Assembly (NCBI RefSeq): GCF_000740895.1
Contig: NC_025260.1
Span: forward strand, 2,212,001-2,276,000
DNA: 64,000 bases
From: Theileria orientalis strain Shintoku
Taxonomy: Eukaryota > Apicomplexa > Aconoidasida > Piroplasmida > Theileriidae
Reading direction: 5' to 3'
The notes beneath the pieces are model-generated. The model was given only the letters and a program-made list of their open reading frames with translations, ran no database searches and was not told where the DNA came from. The first letter of the stretch is position 1. Each line of letters begins with the position of its first letter. Positions 11,889 to 22,842 of this stretch are shown piece by piece. Made by a program: the position numbers and the translations under genes.

Positions 11889-13904
11889 ATGTCCGATGTT
11901 GTTGAAAACGAACAACAATATGAAGAGGAAACAGAATTTCAATCTGTAATTGAGGAAAATTTCTTCAACTACCTCAAAGAATTGGATGAACGAGTGTGGC
12001 AGAGGCTGTTCCAAGTAAAAGCATGCCTTTTAGCACTATTCAGAAGCCTGGGAGAGCTGGAAAAACTCATAATATATAGGCTGTTGTATATAAATCAGGC
12101 GGTGAGCGAGAGAGCGTTGAGGCTGTGGATGTGCTCACACTCAATATCGGATCTTAAGAACGCATTCACGCTCCTCCAGTCGTATAAGATCATTCAGGCG
12201 TCGGAAACGACGACCAAGGAGGGAAAGCAGCAGTTCAGATTGCACCCGGACTTTAAAAATGGATTGATAAGTCTGCTCTCAAACGACGAAAACTATAAAT
12301 ACTCGTCAGACCTGGTAATGCTGGACTCACTGAGTAACCAGAACACATCGGAAAATGTGAACGGATCGCAAGCTGCTGAAGAAAGATACACCTCGTTGAC
12401 AGATCAGGGGACATCGCAGGAAAGTCCGCCACGTAAAACGAAGGCGCCCCCGAAGGTCGAAGACCTGATAAAGCACGCGAAGCTTAAGCTGGACTTCATA
12501 CTTCTTTTTTTAGTATCACCTGATTCAAGGAAGGGGACGATGAAAGTTAATAAAATATCAAGGAAAATCAGAAGACTGAAGAAGCAGACGACGGAAACGA
12601 ACGACCTGTCGAAGAAGATAGAAAACCTGGAAAAAAAGTTCAACAGGCTCTCGAAAAATGCAGGAGTAATCAGTATGGATTTGTTACAGGTGTGTGAATA
12701 CACATATATATTTAAATATATATGTGTGTATGTAGTCATAGAATGGTATATATATGTGTGTATTGGTAGCAGTTTACACACTTATATAGATATACAAAAG
12801 TGAAAATACATTTATTTTTAGATATTTAGAAGGTTTGGAATGGTAGATCCGCCGAAGAAGGGAGCAAAGAACTCAAAAACAGGAGAGACGAAAATGAGTA
12901 GGCAGACGCTGAGTTGGTTGCTGAAGGACGTGACGAGTCAGATGACGTCACTGCTGGTGGGATACGTGCAGAACATAGACAACGGATGCCTGACAAACAT
13001 AGCACCAATTAACAGAAACACGGAGGACTCGGAGAAGTCGTCAGTGGAGTTGAAGGAGGTGGCACTGAAGGCAGTAACGGAGTCAGTGGAGCTGCTGCTG
13101 GCACTATCGCAGTCGAAGTGTGGAGACTGCTTCTCCACGGAAAACTTGACGAAGACACAGATGAGGCTGGTGAGGCTGTTGAACGAGCTGGGAATAGTCT
13201 ACTACAAAAACGCAAACAGGTTCTACATATACGACCTGTCATACATTATCGGAAAGTCAAACATAAACGTGGACCTCTTCAAGGAGTTCGACGTAAACAA
13301 AACGGCGGGAAACGAAAGCAGGATCATCGTGCAGAGTAACTTCAAGGTGTACGTGTACACAGCGAGTCCGCTGCAAATCAGCGTGCTGAGTCACCTGTGT
13401 GAGCTGCAGGCGAGGACGCCGAACCTGGTGGTGGGCGTGCTGACGAGAGAGAGCGTGCAGTCAGCCTTCAAGTCAGGAATAACGTCAAACGAGATCATAA
13501 GGTTCCTGTCGCCGATGAAGCTGAGTCTGAGCTACGCAGGGACCTGCAACAGCTTCATGGACTCGTTCGCAAACTACAAGATACCGGAGAACGTGTGCAG
13601 GCAGCTGAAGATGTGGGAGTCGGAAAGAGACAGAATAGAGCTGAGTCCAGCGATCCTGTTTAAGAGGTGGGACGCAGATTTTATGCCAGAGCTCTTCCAG
13701 AGAACAGTGAGGTGGGCGCAGAGCAAGAGGTACGACCTGTTCTTCACGCAGTGGCCGTCGGACCCGCACTCGCAGGAGTTCGCGGAGTGGATGAGCAAGG
13801 AAAAGTACCTGGCGTGCAAGCTGGAGCTCAAGGAGGAGATAATTAACCAGATCAGACTGATAAGAACGGATATATCGAACGAAAGAAACAAAAAGGAAGA
13901 GTGA
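11889..13904 (+). CDS. TFB2: TFIIH core subunit p52/Tfb2
   Basis: Two exons (11889-12689, 12822-13904) join in frame to 627 residues. The C-terminal half carries the family signature: IIVQSNFKVYVYTASPLQIS, then LVVGVLTRESVQSAFKSGIT and MWESERDRIELS. These match p52/GTF2H4 in order. The N-terminal part with the ELEKLIIYRLLYINQAV helix-turn-helix and VSERALRLW also fits. Tfb2 anchors and stimulates the XPB helicase in TFIIH, which opens promoters and repair bubbles. A Ser/Thr-rich and basic insert (about residues 135-250) makes the protein longer than the usual 460-510 residues. The single intron (12690-12821) contains a perfect 28-bp palindrome. The C-terminal half uses many GC-ending codons, unlike the N-terminal half. 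Confidence 0.93.
12700..12727. repeat. perfect 28-bp palindrome in the TFB2 intron
   Basis: ACACATATATA followed by TTTAAA and its mirror forms an uninterrupted palindrome centred between 12713 and 12714. The transcript could form a hairpin just inside the donor site at 12690. Confidence 0.85.
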
Positions 13905-14120
13905 ATGGAACACCAGGGTAAGGACAAGGTGTGCAACTGACGAAAGTGTTATAATCAAAAATGGTGACTAGTTAGATTTGACTATTGTATAATAGAGGAG
14001 TAGCATTGTGAATGGAAAAACAACTACATTGAATAAAAGGGTAATTAAAGCGAACGGTAGTTAACAGTGTCTTCAAATAAAACTGAGTTAAAGCTGCATT
14101 GAAAGATTAGAGGGGCAAAT

Positions 14121-15173
14121 CTACTTCTTCTTCACCAGCTCCATGAACTTGAGGAACTTCTTGAAGTCAGTCTGCCACTGCTCGCGCTCCTCGCGAGACC
14201 TGAAGAGGAAGATGAAGCTGCTCTTGCCGACGAAGATCTCAAGGTGCTTTATGTTGTCAGATTTTGTGGTGACGTTGGTGATCTTGCTCACGGCAATGCG
14301 GCCATCAGCCTTCTTCGACGAGTCCTCAGACTTGGACTTGAACCACTCCAAGTGACTGCCGTCCTTGCTGCAAGTGACGCGGACCTTCTCAGACAGAAGG
14401 GACGTCTTGAGCTTCACAGTCTTGGTGAGGAGCTTCCGGTATTCCAAAATCTTAGTGTCCATGAGGTCCTTAGAGGAAGTCTAAAAGAGTAATGAGTGTG
14501 AGAGTATATATTTATGTCTATGTTTGAAAGCAATCTTATATACATGCGTCTGAATGAGTATATATGTATCCATATATGTGAGTGAGTGTGACTACATATG
14601 TTGGTGTGGGTGTGTGCGATGGTGTGTGACTAACCGTGTAGTCGTCGCCCTCGGAGGAAGTGTCGACGCTATCTTCGCTGCCCTTGGAAAGAGCCCTCAG
14701 AACCTTGGGGGAGTAGGTCGGCCTCCTGCGGCCGGAGCGAACGGCGACAGTGTTGACAATCTCAGTGTTCAGTTTCGTCCTGAGCTCCTCGACCTTCAGG
14801 GGAGCAGCAGGCTTGGCGTCAGTTAAAACCTATAAAACAGTAAGCGTTAAATCAGTTTTACATTTCAACCTTGTCGGAAATGACGTCCTCCTTAAACCCA
14901 AAGACGTAGTAGTCAAGGCGCCATTTGCTGAGTTCACTAAAGGCTTTCTCAGGCTCCTACAGAAAGAGATAATGTGCAGAACGAGAAAAAAATAAAATTA
15001 AAAAATTAGACAAACTAGATGCTCATTTGATATAATTAGTACAAAATAGAGTGGATATGAAAAGGAATGGGAAATATAGGAAGTAAACAACGTACTTTGA
15101 AGATGTCGGAGGAAAGGAGGGGTCCACCAAGTGATCGCGTGGACCACTTAGTAGAAATGAAAGATTCCCACAT
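14121..15173 (-). CDS. small PH-domain protein (possible APH-like)
   Basis: Four exons (15173-15096, 14956-14870, 14829-14635, 14480-14121) give 239 residues, all junctions in frame. The last exon is a compact PH domain: KVRVTCSKDG, HLEWFKSK, ISKITNVTTK, then FIFLFRSREEREQWQTDFKK, where the Trp is the hallmark of the C-terminal helix. The first three exons form a basic and serine-rich N-terminal region. Apicomplexans have a small acylated PH protein (APH) that senses phosphatidic acid for microneme secretion. This gene has similar size and a C-terminal PH domain, but the predicted start MWESF lacks the Gly2/Cys acylation signal, so identity with APH is uncertain. It converges with the TFB2 gene. 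Confidence 0.75.
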
Positions 15174-15722
15174 TAATTAAAGTAATTAAATCAGGAAGTT
15201 AAATAAAAAGTGTAAATACAAGAATAAAAAAACGACATACATAATAGATGCAAGAGTGTGCAATGAACGAAAGAGAAACAATAAAACGACGATGCGGGAG
15301 GAGAAACAAAAGTAACGAAATGATATTGCGGTTTTAATATAAATGGTAAATTATTTTAAAGGTTAAGGGTCAAAGAGACAGTCGCACATTAGCCAATGAA
15401 GGAAATAGGAATGAGGATAGGTACCATTTAAACAAAGTCACAACAAAAAACGATCAAATAAATATTAATTGGTGCGATAATATTTAAATTGAGAAACGAC
15501 TCAATTTTGTTTGTTTTAATTGATGTTTTTATGATAATATAGGGGTGTACTAATGATGCCCCTATCAATCTAAGATTAAAAACCGCGCTTTATTTTATAT
15601 GTACAATACCACTTGAACACACTTTAACTGTTAAATTAATCTCCATTTAAAGTTGTTTTTAATATTATTATACCATAGGATGTAAATTAAACAAAATATT
15701 GTAAACTATACAAATTGTGAAA
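15174..15722. other. 549-bp divergent intergenic region between PH protein and YKT6
   Basis: AT-rich sequence between divergent genes, presumably with two promoters. One feature stands out: a 7-bp inverted repeat ATAGGGG/CCCCTAT at 15539-15545 and 15559-15565 with a 13-nt loop, unusually GC-rich for its surroundings. No gene is supportable. Confidence 0.55.
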
Positions 15723-16792
15723 ATGTCGAGCTGGTTAAATAATATAGTTGATAATTTGTCATCAAAAAAACCTTCAACGGATCAGCCTAAGGCCGATTCC
15801 GGCAAATCAGGATGCCACATATACGCGATAGTTGTTATGAGACACTACGCAGCAAAAGAGGCGTGTAGACTATCAGCGGAATACGATTTTAGTCCACTAC
15901 CAGTATATATAGCAAAAATATCACGAGAAGTTACAGATTTAGTATCAAGGTAGGGAAATAGTCTGATTATATATGGCAAAAAATGTGTATTTAAGACGAT
16001 ATATATAGTACATAGGGTGTATTATCTGCACTTAAATGTAAAATGTGATTTGTAAATAACCAAAACCCGTTTATTTAAGTAAATTTGATTTTAAAATGAG
16101 TAAATTTTACAGAACGTGTGCCCAGGAAGCGTTTCCAGATCAAACAAAGGGCGTTGATATGGAGAACAACATGGGAACGTTCTACGTCAAAGCAACCAAT
16201 GTACCACCTCCAAATCAGCTGGTGTTCGTTGTGGCAGTAAACAACGAGTGCACGCGATACCAGGCACTTCAGTTCCTGCACGAAGCGATGCAGCTATACA
16301 AGGTAAGTGTGCACAAATGTATAAAGCACGTTCAGCCGGTTGGAAATTTACTAAAGGACAATGTTGGCGAAGCACTAGCACACAAAGAATTAAGAGAACT
16401 GATGATGAAGTATAAGGGCAAAAAGGACGTGTTACTTGACGCACAAAAGAAATTGGACGAGGTATTAACCGTGCAACAATTAGACCGTACACATCAGATA
16501 GATAAAGATATTTACAAATAAGTGGTTATTTTAACTACAACGGTATTGATGTTAACTATAGACCAGAATGATCGTCATGGATACGTTGGATGGCCTCATA
16601 AACAGACAGGGGAACCTAGATGAACTTATCGCAAGGAGTCACGACATGACGCAGAGCACTGCGAGGCTGATGAGGTTAGTAGTTATTATAAAGAGCACAT
16701 ATGTATACAAAAGGACCTTTTACTTATAAGCTTAAAAATAACGTATATATAGGGACGCTAGAAGGAGAAATAGCTGTTGTAACATAATGTGA
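15723..16792 (+). CDS. YKT6: R-SNARE YKT6, longin type with C-terminal CAAX
   Basis: Exon 1 is 15723-15949. Later exons run from 16113 (or 16101 or 16080, all in frame) to 16461, then 16562-16674 and 16753-16792. The first half is a longin domain (HIYAIVVMRHYA ... NNMGTFYVKA). The SNARE motif is split by an intron at KKLDE/TRMIVMDTLDGLINR and continues GNLDELIARSHDMT. The last exon ends NSCCNIM, the double-Cys prenyl/palmitoyl tail diagnostic of Ykt6. Ykt6 works in ER-Golgi, endosome and autophagosome fusion. A 33-nt in-frame segment at 16303-16335 (donor GTAAGT, ending CAG) is probably a further intron. The unusual N-terminal extension before the longin domain (about 30 residues) is Ser/Lys-rich. 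The acceptor at 16113 best matches the family length. Confidence 0.9.
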
Positions 16793-16861
16793 TCCCCCAA
16801 CACACCAATTAATTTTTAGTAAAATTCATATTACATATTAAGTACATTGTAAAATACAGAG

Positions 16862-17234
16862 ATGGAAAACAGTACTCCGAGTCAATACATAAGTAGTATA
16901 TTACGCAAGAATGTTGTTGTGAAGCTATACAACGGATGCGACTACAAAGGTATTTAGTTAGCCAGGATTCCATGAATGGAACCGATAAAAAAGAAAATTT
17001 ATAAACATTTACAGGGATATTGGCCGGGTTAGATGAGAGAATGAACCTGGCAATGGAGGATACAGCTGAATATCTGGACGGGAAGCACGTGAAGACGTAC
17101 GGGGACGCCTTCATAAGAGGAAACAACGGTAAGCGCCGAATAATCATGCTTAAACTACAAAAAACATATGTAACCACCATGTTGATTCATTTTTAGTCTA
17201 TTACATCAGCCACGATCGCAAGCCACAAGAGTAA
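16862..17234 (+). CDS. LSM6: U6 snRNA-associated Sm-like protein LSm6
   Basis: Three exons (16862-16949, 17015-17128, 17197-17234) give 79 residues, the normal LSm6 length. The Sm1 motif is seen in VVVKLYNGCDYKGILAGLD and the Sm2 motif in GDAFIRGNNVYYIS. Side-by-side memory of LSm6 shows agreement across nearly the whole length (MNLAMEDTAEY). LSm6 is part of both the LSm2-8 ring on U6 snRNA and the cytoplasmic LSm1-7 decay ring. It begins 70 bp after the YKT6 stop and converges on the PRPP synthetase gene. Confidence 0.96.
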
Positions 17235-17387
17235 CACACCAGTAACACAGAATTACATATTGTAATAAAATGTTATCACGTTTGTATATATACCTATATA
17301 TCTACACGCATATCTACAGGCATGTATAAACAAACAAGTACACATTTCGTATTTGGATTAATGAGGAGTTAATTTTTACCGTAAGCA

Positions 17388-18460
17388 TTATGGTCTTAGC
17401 AAGTTCGCTAGAAAGTCAGATACGTCTAAAACATGTATTTTTGGAGAGGCTAGAACAGCAGGAGACTGCTGTATGGAGTTGGTGACAACCACCTTCTCAA
17501 ACTGGGAGTTATTTAGCCTTTCCAGGGCCGGTCCAGAGAATAAGCCGTGTGTGACGAAAGCGAATACCCTCAAAGCGCCGCGCTCCTTAATCAATTCGGC
17601 GCTTTTGACGATGGTGCCGGCAGTGTCAATCATATCGTCAACCAGAATCACGTTCATACCCTCAACGGAGCCACTTATGTACACGGAGTCGACCTTGTTG
17701 GCCTGCGGCCTTGTCTTGTACACGAGAGCAGTGTCGGCCATCAACTCGGGCCTCTTGGCGAAGTGCGAGTTGTACTCGTCCTTGAAGTGCACGGTCCTCT
17801 TCTGAGCTCCAGCGTCAGGGGCGACCACGACCACGTTATTTAAATTCAAGTCAATGAAATATTTAACGGCGACGGAGTGGACCAGGTGAGATTCGAACAG
17901 AGTGGTAGTGTAGAAGCCAGAGCAGACCACTGAGTGAATGTCCAAAGTAATGAGCCGCTGAAGTCCGACGGCCTGAAGAAGTAAGGCAACATCAGCCTAA
18001 AAAAGCAGAAATTAGTGAAATGCCTCATAATATTAAGGGTGTGTTTGTCAATGAGTAAAGGTGTAAATAGCTAGTAGCTAAGACCGGAGTGACGTACCGA
18101 TGAAATGGCAGAGCCCTTTGTATGCTTATCAGTCTGTCTGGCGTAGCACAAATAGGGCACAACGGCAGTGATGCTACTGGCTCCGCCCCTTTTGGCGGTC
18201 GACACCATGAGCAAGAGCTCCATTAAGGTGTCATTGGCAGGCGGCTGCGTGGAATGCACAATGAGAACGTTGGCATTGTACAAATCGTCGCCCATATCTA
18301 TGTCTATTTCTCCATCGGCGTACCTGGAGAGTCGAAAGTCGCACAATTTGAGGCCCAATTTAGAGGCCACGGAGTTCGCAAGCTCCCTAGACCGACTCCC
18401 AGTATAAACGAGAGTTTTATGTTCCTTAGCTAACTTAGGATGTGGATAATAAACCACCAT
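17388..18460 (-). CDS. PRS: ribose-phosphate pyrophosphokinase (PRPP synthetase)
   Basis: Two exons (18460-18098, 17996-17388) give 323 residues, the normal class I length. The enzyme makes PRPP from ribose 5-phosphate and ATP. Motifs seen: LVYTGSRSRELA and SRYADGEIDI at the N-terminus, HSTQPPANDTLMELLL in the ATP-binding region, LDIHSVV, VVVAPDAGAQKR, and the PRPP-binding loop VILVDDMIDTAGT. All are in the expected order. Piroplasms depend on purine salvage and make pyrimidines de novo, and both need PRPP. No transit peptide is visible (MVVYYPHPKLAKEHK), so a cytosolic enzyme is expected. Confidence 0.96.
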
Positions 18461-18669
18461 TGAAATAATAAAACATCTAAGAAGTTAAACAGTAAAATTT
18501 AAGTTATAAATGGAATAAATGTACATTTTTACGAGAAAGTTGGGGAAGTGAGGAGTGTTAAGATGTGTAACCAATATTTAAGAATAAACGTAACAACAAA
18601 TAGAATTTAATAAAAAAATGTAATCTGGCTCTTATTATTATTCATAATTTTAAACCAATTCTAAATTAA

Positions 18670-19636
18670 TTACACCTTTTTATGCTTGTTATACATAGCC
18701 TCCTCATGATTCCTTTTCATAGTCTTATCTAAATTGAACCTTCTATTGCGGTACATAAAGTTTATATATTAAAGTCATGATTATTTGTGTGATTATTGTA
18801 TATGTAATACATAATTTATACATAATTACTAAACCTTAATATATTATCATGAGTTAGGGCTAAACATAGTTTAATTGGAGATACTTGCGATAATCTGGAT
18901 CGAAAAACGCCCTGTTAGCGATTTGAGTGACATGGAATAGTAAGTGCCTCGGTGTGTGCTTAAAACTGTTTTGCGAGTGCCAAAGCACGCTGGCGACAAA
19001 AGCCTCGGCTTCCTGCAGAAGGGATATTGTACATTTTTTATCGCTAAAATACAAGGGTTTTGACGTGGTGCTGACGTTATCGCCAGTTTCAACGGACCAA
19101 TATGTGTAATTGACGAAATTCGAGTCCGCAGTGCCCACAAATACTCTATCATCCGACTCATTGCCCTTAACACTGCTCCTATCACTGCTCAAATTGCTTA
19201 TCAGTTCATACTTTTCATTCGAATCTGCCTTCTCTTCGCTTTCACTGGAACCGATTTCTTCCAGTGCTTCGCTCTCCTGGGACATAATGACTGAGTCTGC
19301 AGGATCAACCTTGTTGATGTACGACAGTGAAGTCCTTGAATCGAGGCCTATAGAGTCCGCCTCGTACAAAATATCTGATAGAATCGTGTTAGGATTCACA
19401 TCAAAATCCAAATCATGTGCGATAGAACCACATAGTCGGTCGTAATAACGTGTGTGTTTGGAATCTGGTCTTGAGGACCCCTTTTCCAAAAAATTACTTG
19501 ACCCGAAAAAATTATATTTTAAATAGTCAGAAGGCTTATAATTGAGCAGATTTAAATAGCGATTTAAGCCATTGAATATAAGGGTGGCCTTGTTTTTCAA
19601 ATCATTATCCATGTTATAACACAAACATAAGTACAC
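18670..19636 (-). CDS. unidentified two-exon protein
   Basis: Exon 1 runs from 19636 (or the second Met at 19612, MDNDLKNKATLIF) to 18885 and exon 2 from 18742 to 18670. The splice joins DPDYRK to RFNLDKTMKRNHEEAMYN in frame; without it exon 1 would end a few codons later. Product 266-274 residues. It has a helical N-terminus (LIFNGLNRYLNLLNYKP), a long acidic Ser/Glu-rich middle, a conserved-looking helical stretch (LLQEAEAFVASVLWH, LLFHVTQIANRAFF) and a basic tail ending KKV. I do not recognise the family. It shares a 97-bp divergent spacer with the HN1-like microprotein gene. Confidence 0.65.
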
Positions 19637-19733
19637 AATAGGCGGAGAAACTTAGGACGTCTCGACACAAAGGTACCATATTTACATTAAATCATTAAAA
19701 GATATAATTTGTAAAATAAACACAGAATTAAAA

Positions 19734-20165
19734 ATGGACAGCACAGGTATGAATTTAAGTAAATTAATAGCTTTTCAGACCAATGTTCATCGGCCGATAA
19801 AAAGGTAGAAGTTGAAAAAAAGGTAAATGTATCAAACGAAGGTAATAATATACGACCAAATAATCTGTTTTTAAAATAATTTATATTAATTTAATCACCA
19901 ATTAACAGGTAGAACCACCACCATACCATCAGATACCAATGATGCAAAATGCAACTTGGGTGTCACAAAAGGTAACTATTTATATAAAAGATCAATATTT
20001 AAATCGTATGTTGTTAAACTCGTTGATCAAAACGTTAATAGAGGACTCTAACAGTGACGAAGAACTAAAGAATCAACACCGTTTGGTAAGAAAACAGCCT
20101 GGAGGTGGATCATCATGTATGTTAAGCTATAAATATACCTTTAAATTTTAGTTACATTCTGTTAA
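19734..20165 (+). CDS. 75-residue HN1/Jupiter-like microprotein
   Basis: Five tiny exons (19734-19746, 19779-19841, 19909-19971, 20042-20116, 20152-20165) give 75 residues with every junction in phase. The first exon encodes only four full codons. The protein is polar and probably disordered, with an acidic patch (EDSNSDEEL) and the ending HRLVRKQPGGGSSFTFC. The PGGGSSF motif with a preceding basic R-x-L-R is the hallmark of the HN1/Jupiter (JPT1) family of microtubule-associated small proteins. The match is short, so the family call is tentative, but five consistent splices argue the gene is real. Its promoter is shared with the minus-strand gene that starts 97 bp away. Confidence 0.65.
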
Positions 20166-20338
20166 AGAAGATTACACAAAATGATTTAAAAAACTGATAA
20201 TTTCATAACACACCGTTAAATGTGTATGTGCACATTTAGTAGAAATCATTAGTAAAGGCAGCAGAGAGAGATTCTAACTTCTTTTGGCCCAGTCCTAAAT
20301 AGATTGTTTATACTTTTATCTATAAATAAGCCAAAAGC

Positions 20339-21025
20339 TTAATTGAAACTACCTTTTATGTCTTGAATTGTATCCGGATTAAAGTGTAATATTTCCCTCA
20401 ATGAATTAAACTTTTCACAGATTAGATTTACATCGGTGTTATTAACACTTTTAACATTCAACAACAGGTTACTTACTGATTCGTTGTGTGTTTTTATTTG
20501 TTTTTTGTTCAGAGATTCTATACCCTTGTAACGGTTCAGTTTTAAAATCTCAATAACAGCCGCGCTTTCACGGGCGCTCCAACTAAGCAATATTTTACAC
20601 CCATATCCAAATGTCGACGTCAGCAATCCAACTAAAGTTAAATTAATTCATCATACTTAAAGTTATATATACACAATCAAATGAACTTACGAAGTAATTT
20701 GTCGTAATCATTAACATCTACTTGGCACAAAAGAAACAAATTCCTCAATCTGAATGGAACTAAGGATTCGAGTCTATTAGTAATATATTTTGTATTAACT
20801 CTATGGTATTTTAACGACAGAAACAAAACACCAATATCCTTAGAAATCATAAAATCGGAAGCTATATCCCCTTCAATATAAGAAACATTTTTAATGAACC
20901 TACATAATTTATAAAACTTGTCTATATATTTAATAATAAGTGATAATATACCTCAAAACTGGATTCTTCCTCTGGCGAGGTGAAACAATAAGTTGATCAT
21001 CTTGATTAATAGCATTTGTTGGCAT
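20339..21025 (-). CDS. ERCC1: ERCC1/Rad10, DNA repair endonuclease subunit
   Basis: Three exons (21025-20952, 20899-20691, 20631-20339) give 191 residues. The spliced start of the central domain NPVLRFIKNVSY, then GVLFLSLKYHRVNTKYI, LFLLCQVDVNDYDKLL and CKILLSWSARESAAVIE follow ERCC1 closely. The C-terminus VKSVNNTDVNLICEKFNSLREIL is the start of the helix-hairpin-helix domain that pairs with XPF. It is shorter than human ERCC1 because the N-terminal extension and the last part of the second hairpin are missing. ERCC1-XPF cuts the 5' side of lesions in nucleotide excision repair and acts in crosslink repair. It is convergent with the HN1-like gene and divergent from the next gene. Confidence 0.92.
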
Positions 21026-21206
21026 TATGTTAATACAATATTTAAGTGCATTTTAAAATCTCATTATATCTACAAAAATGAGAAATAAGTCTTAAAACAA
21101 CACAATCAACACTACAACATATGATGTTGATAAAATATCAATTTTACCATCGATTTTGTCTAATGTGTATAGTATATACAATATATTTATTTATAAACAT
21201 TAAAGA

Positions 21207-22240
21207 ATGATTATCATAAGGTGTTTATTTATTAATATTTTATATATTTGTCTGTGTATTTCCATCACACATTGTAGTCCGGACATCGCAAAATTGGTAT
21301 GTTTAATTATCATTATAATAATCATAGGAGAAGGATCAGAAGATCTTGTTGGAAAATTTAAAACATAATAAAAACATAACTGATGAAATGTATAGTAAAT
21401 TAAAATTTTTGGACAGAAAGGACAACCTCAAGGTAAATGTAGATGTGTTTGACCTGTGTTCAGAGCTTAAACTCAGTCAATGCCACGATTCCTGTGGATA
21501 ATAATGGTATGAATGTATACATCCATATTTTTCAGCGAATTATGTTAAGGTTGATAATAACTATGCACCACCCATAATAGTACTGTTGCCAGAAGATTCG
21601 ACATCAAGGTTGGTAAAACATCCACACAATTAGCAACTTCCAACAAAAATGTTTAGAGAGAAGTGGGAGTATGCTGTAACACTAAAATGTCTTGGTCAAA
21701 GCAACTTTGATGCCTTCACAAACATACACAATACGAGGATGGCAAAGATGGCAAGTATGTTTGACATCTATCAATAAAAAATGATTTTTACAATAATGAA
21801 TGTTTATAGGCATATCTGGAACCACTGTATCCGAAATAAATGCTGAAATCAAGGAAACTGAAAAGGAATTGGACAGTGTAAGTCCACACATTTAATCCAA
21901 GAATTAGGTTAAACTGGAGCTTGAATCATTGAAGGAACAGAAAAAAAACTTAAAACCAGCTGTCAAAAATGATTTTAAGGAGAAGACTAGACAACTACAC
22001 CTGGATCATAACATTAAGTTATTAAATAGAGAAATACACGTGATGGAAATAAAATTGGAAAAATTAAAGAAAAAATTAAAAATCGCAGTCCTTTTTGGAC
22101 AAAAAGATAATAAAACTCCAAAAAATAATGTAGAAGAGGAAAATGTAGATCAAGGAAATGAAGATGAATACGAATCCGGCTCAATGGGTGGTGATGATGG
22201 TGGCGAAGATTATGATGAAAACAATGACGAATCAGAATAA
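21207..22240 (+). CDS. secreted coiled-coil protein with acidic tail
   Basis: Seven exons (21207-21296, 21328-21432, 21464-21506, 21536-21608, 21657-21754, 21810-21877, 21908-22240) give 269 residues. Exon 1 encodes a strong signal peptide (MIIIRCLFINILYICLCISI then THCS). The middle contains a Lys/Glu heptad-like region (EIKETEKELDSVKLELE ... LNREIHVMEIKLEKLKKKLK), predicted to be a coiled coil. The C-terminus is very acidic with Gly and Asp (SMGGDDGGEDYDEN). No membrane anchor is visible, so it is expected in the secretory pathway, a parasite organelle or the host cell. I do not recognise a family; it appears lineage-specific. It shares a 181-bp divergent promoter region with ERCC1. Confidence 0.75.
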
Positions 22241-22310
22241 TATTAATTTATATTTTAGTAATATATAATATTCTTAATTTTTTATTTAAATTGGTATAAG
22301 TCACATACAA

Positions 22311-22711
22311 ATGGAAGGTAAGGATCCCTTATAGTAATACATATATTAACTTTCAGAGGTAAAAAGCAGTTCAAAGATCATTCTAAGGTCTAAGAACCGC
22401 CCAGTCGACAAATCTATTAATGATCCATACATGTTGGTATCATCAATCGGGTGCTTAATAGCAGTTTACTTGAAGGTAGTTTAAGCTTCTTTATCAGTAA
22501 TTCTTTTAGGCCCAGTATTTACTTTTTGGGTTTCTTTTAGCGCTCCTATCGTGTTTCTTAACTTCCAGAAAGAAGAGTTTGAGTTTAAACTCCTTGACGC
22601 CGCTATACGGGTAACTTGATCCCTCCATCAACCTGTTTCAGGATCATTCCATCCCTCATCAGAGTAACTTACGACGTATTCAAGTGCCTTTTGCGTGGCG
22701 AGAAGCTTTAA
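22311..22711 (+). CDS. Asterix/PAT10-like small ER membrane protein
   Basis: Four exons (22311-22317, 22357-22475, 22510-22610, 22642-22711) give 98 residues. The first exon is only 7 nt (ATG GAA G). The core NDPYMLVSSIGCLIAVYLKAQYLL, interrupted by an intron, then FLLALLSCFLTSRK, follows the Asterix (UPF0139, WDR83OS) pattern: a D-P-x-M motif, a first helix, a short K-rich turn, a second helix and a basic S-R stop. A third hydrophobic stretch (LTPLYGIIPSLIRV) fits the family. Asterix is part of the PAT complex that shields transmembrane helices during multi-pass protein insertion in the ER. The similarity is moderate and the C-terminus diverges. Confidence 0.6.
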
Positions 22712-22842
22712 TTGCACAGACTAATTTTAATATGAGCTAAACACACATACTCGAATATACAGCCGTGTGTTACATTTACACACAAACATAAATAACTGTG
22801 CAAATTAATAAAACGTGAATGTGTTCCAGAGAATCTATCATA

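Noticed and set aside
15069..15180. A 37-codon plus-strand frame beginning MGNIGSKQR, a perfect N-myristoylation motif
   Set aside because: It lies antisense to the first exon of the PH gene, whose splices are consistent. No second exon or codon support on the plus strand; treated as coincidence.
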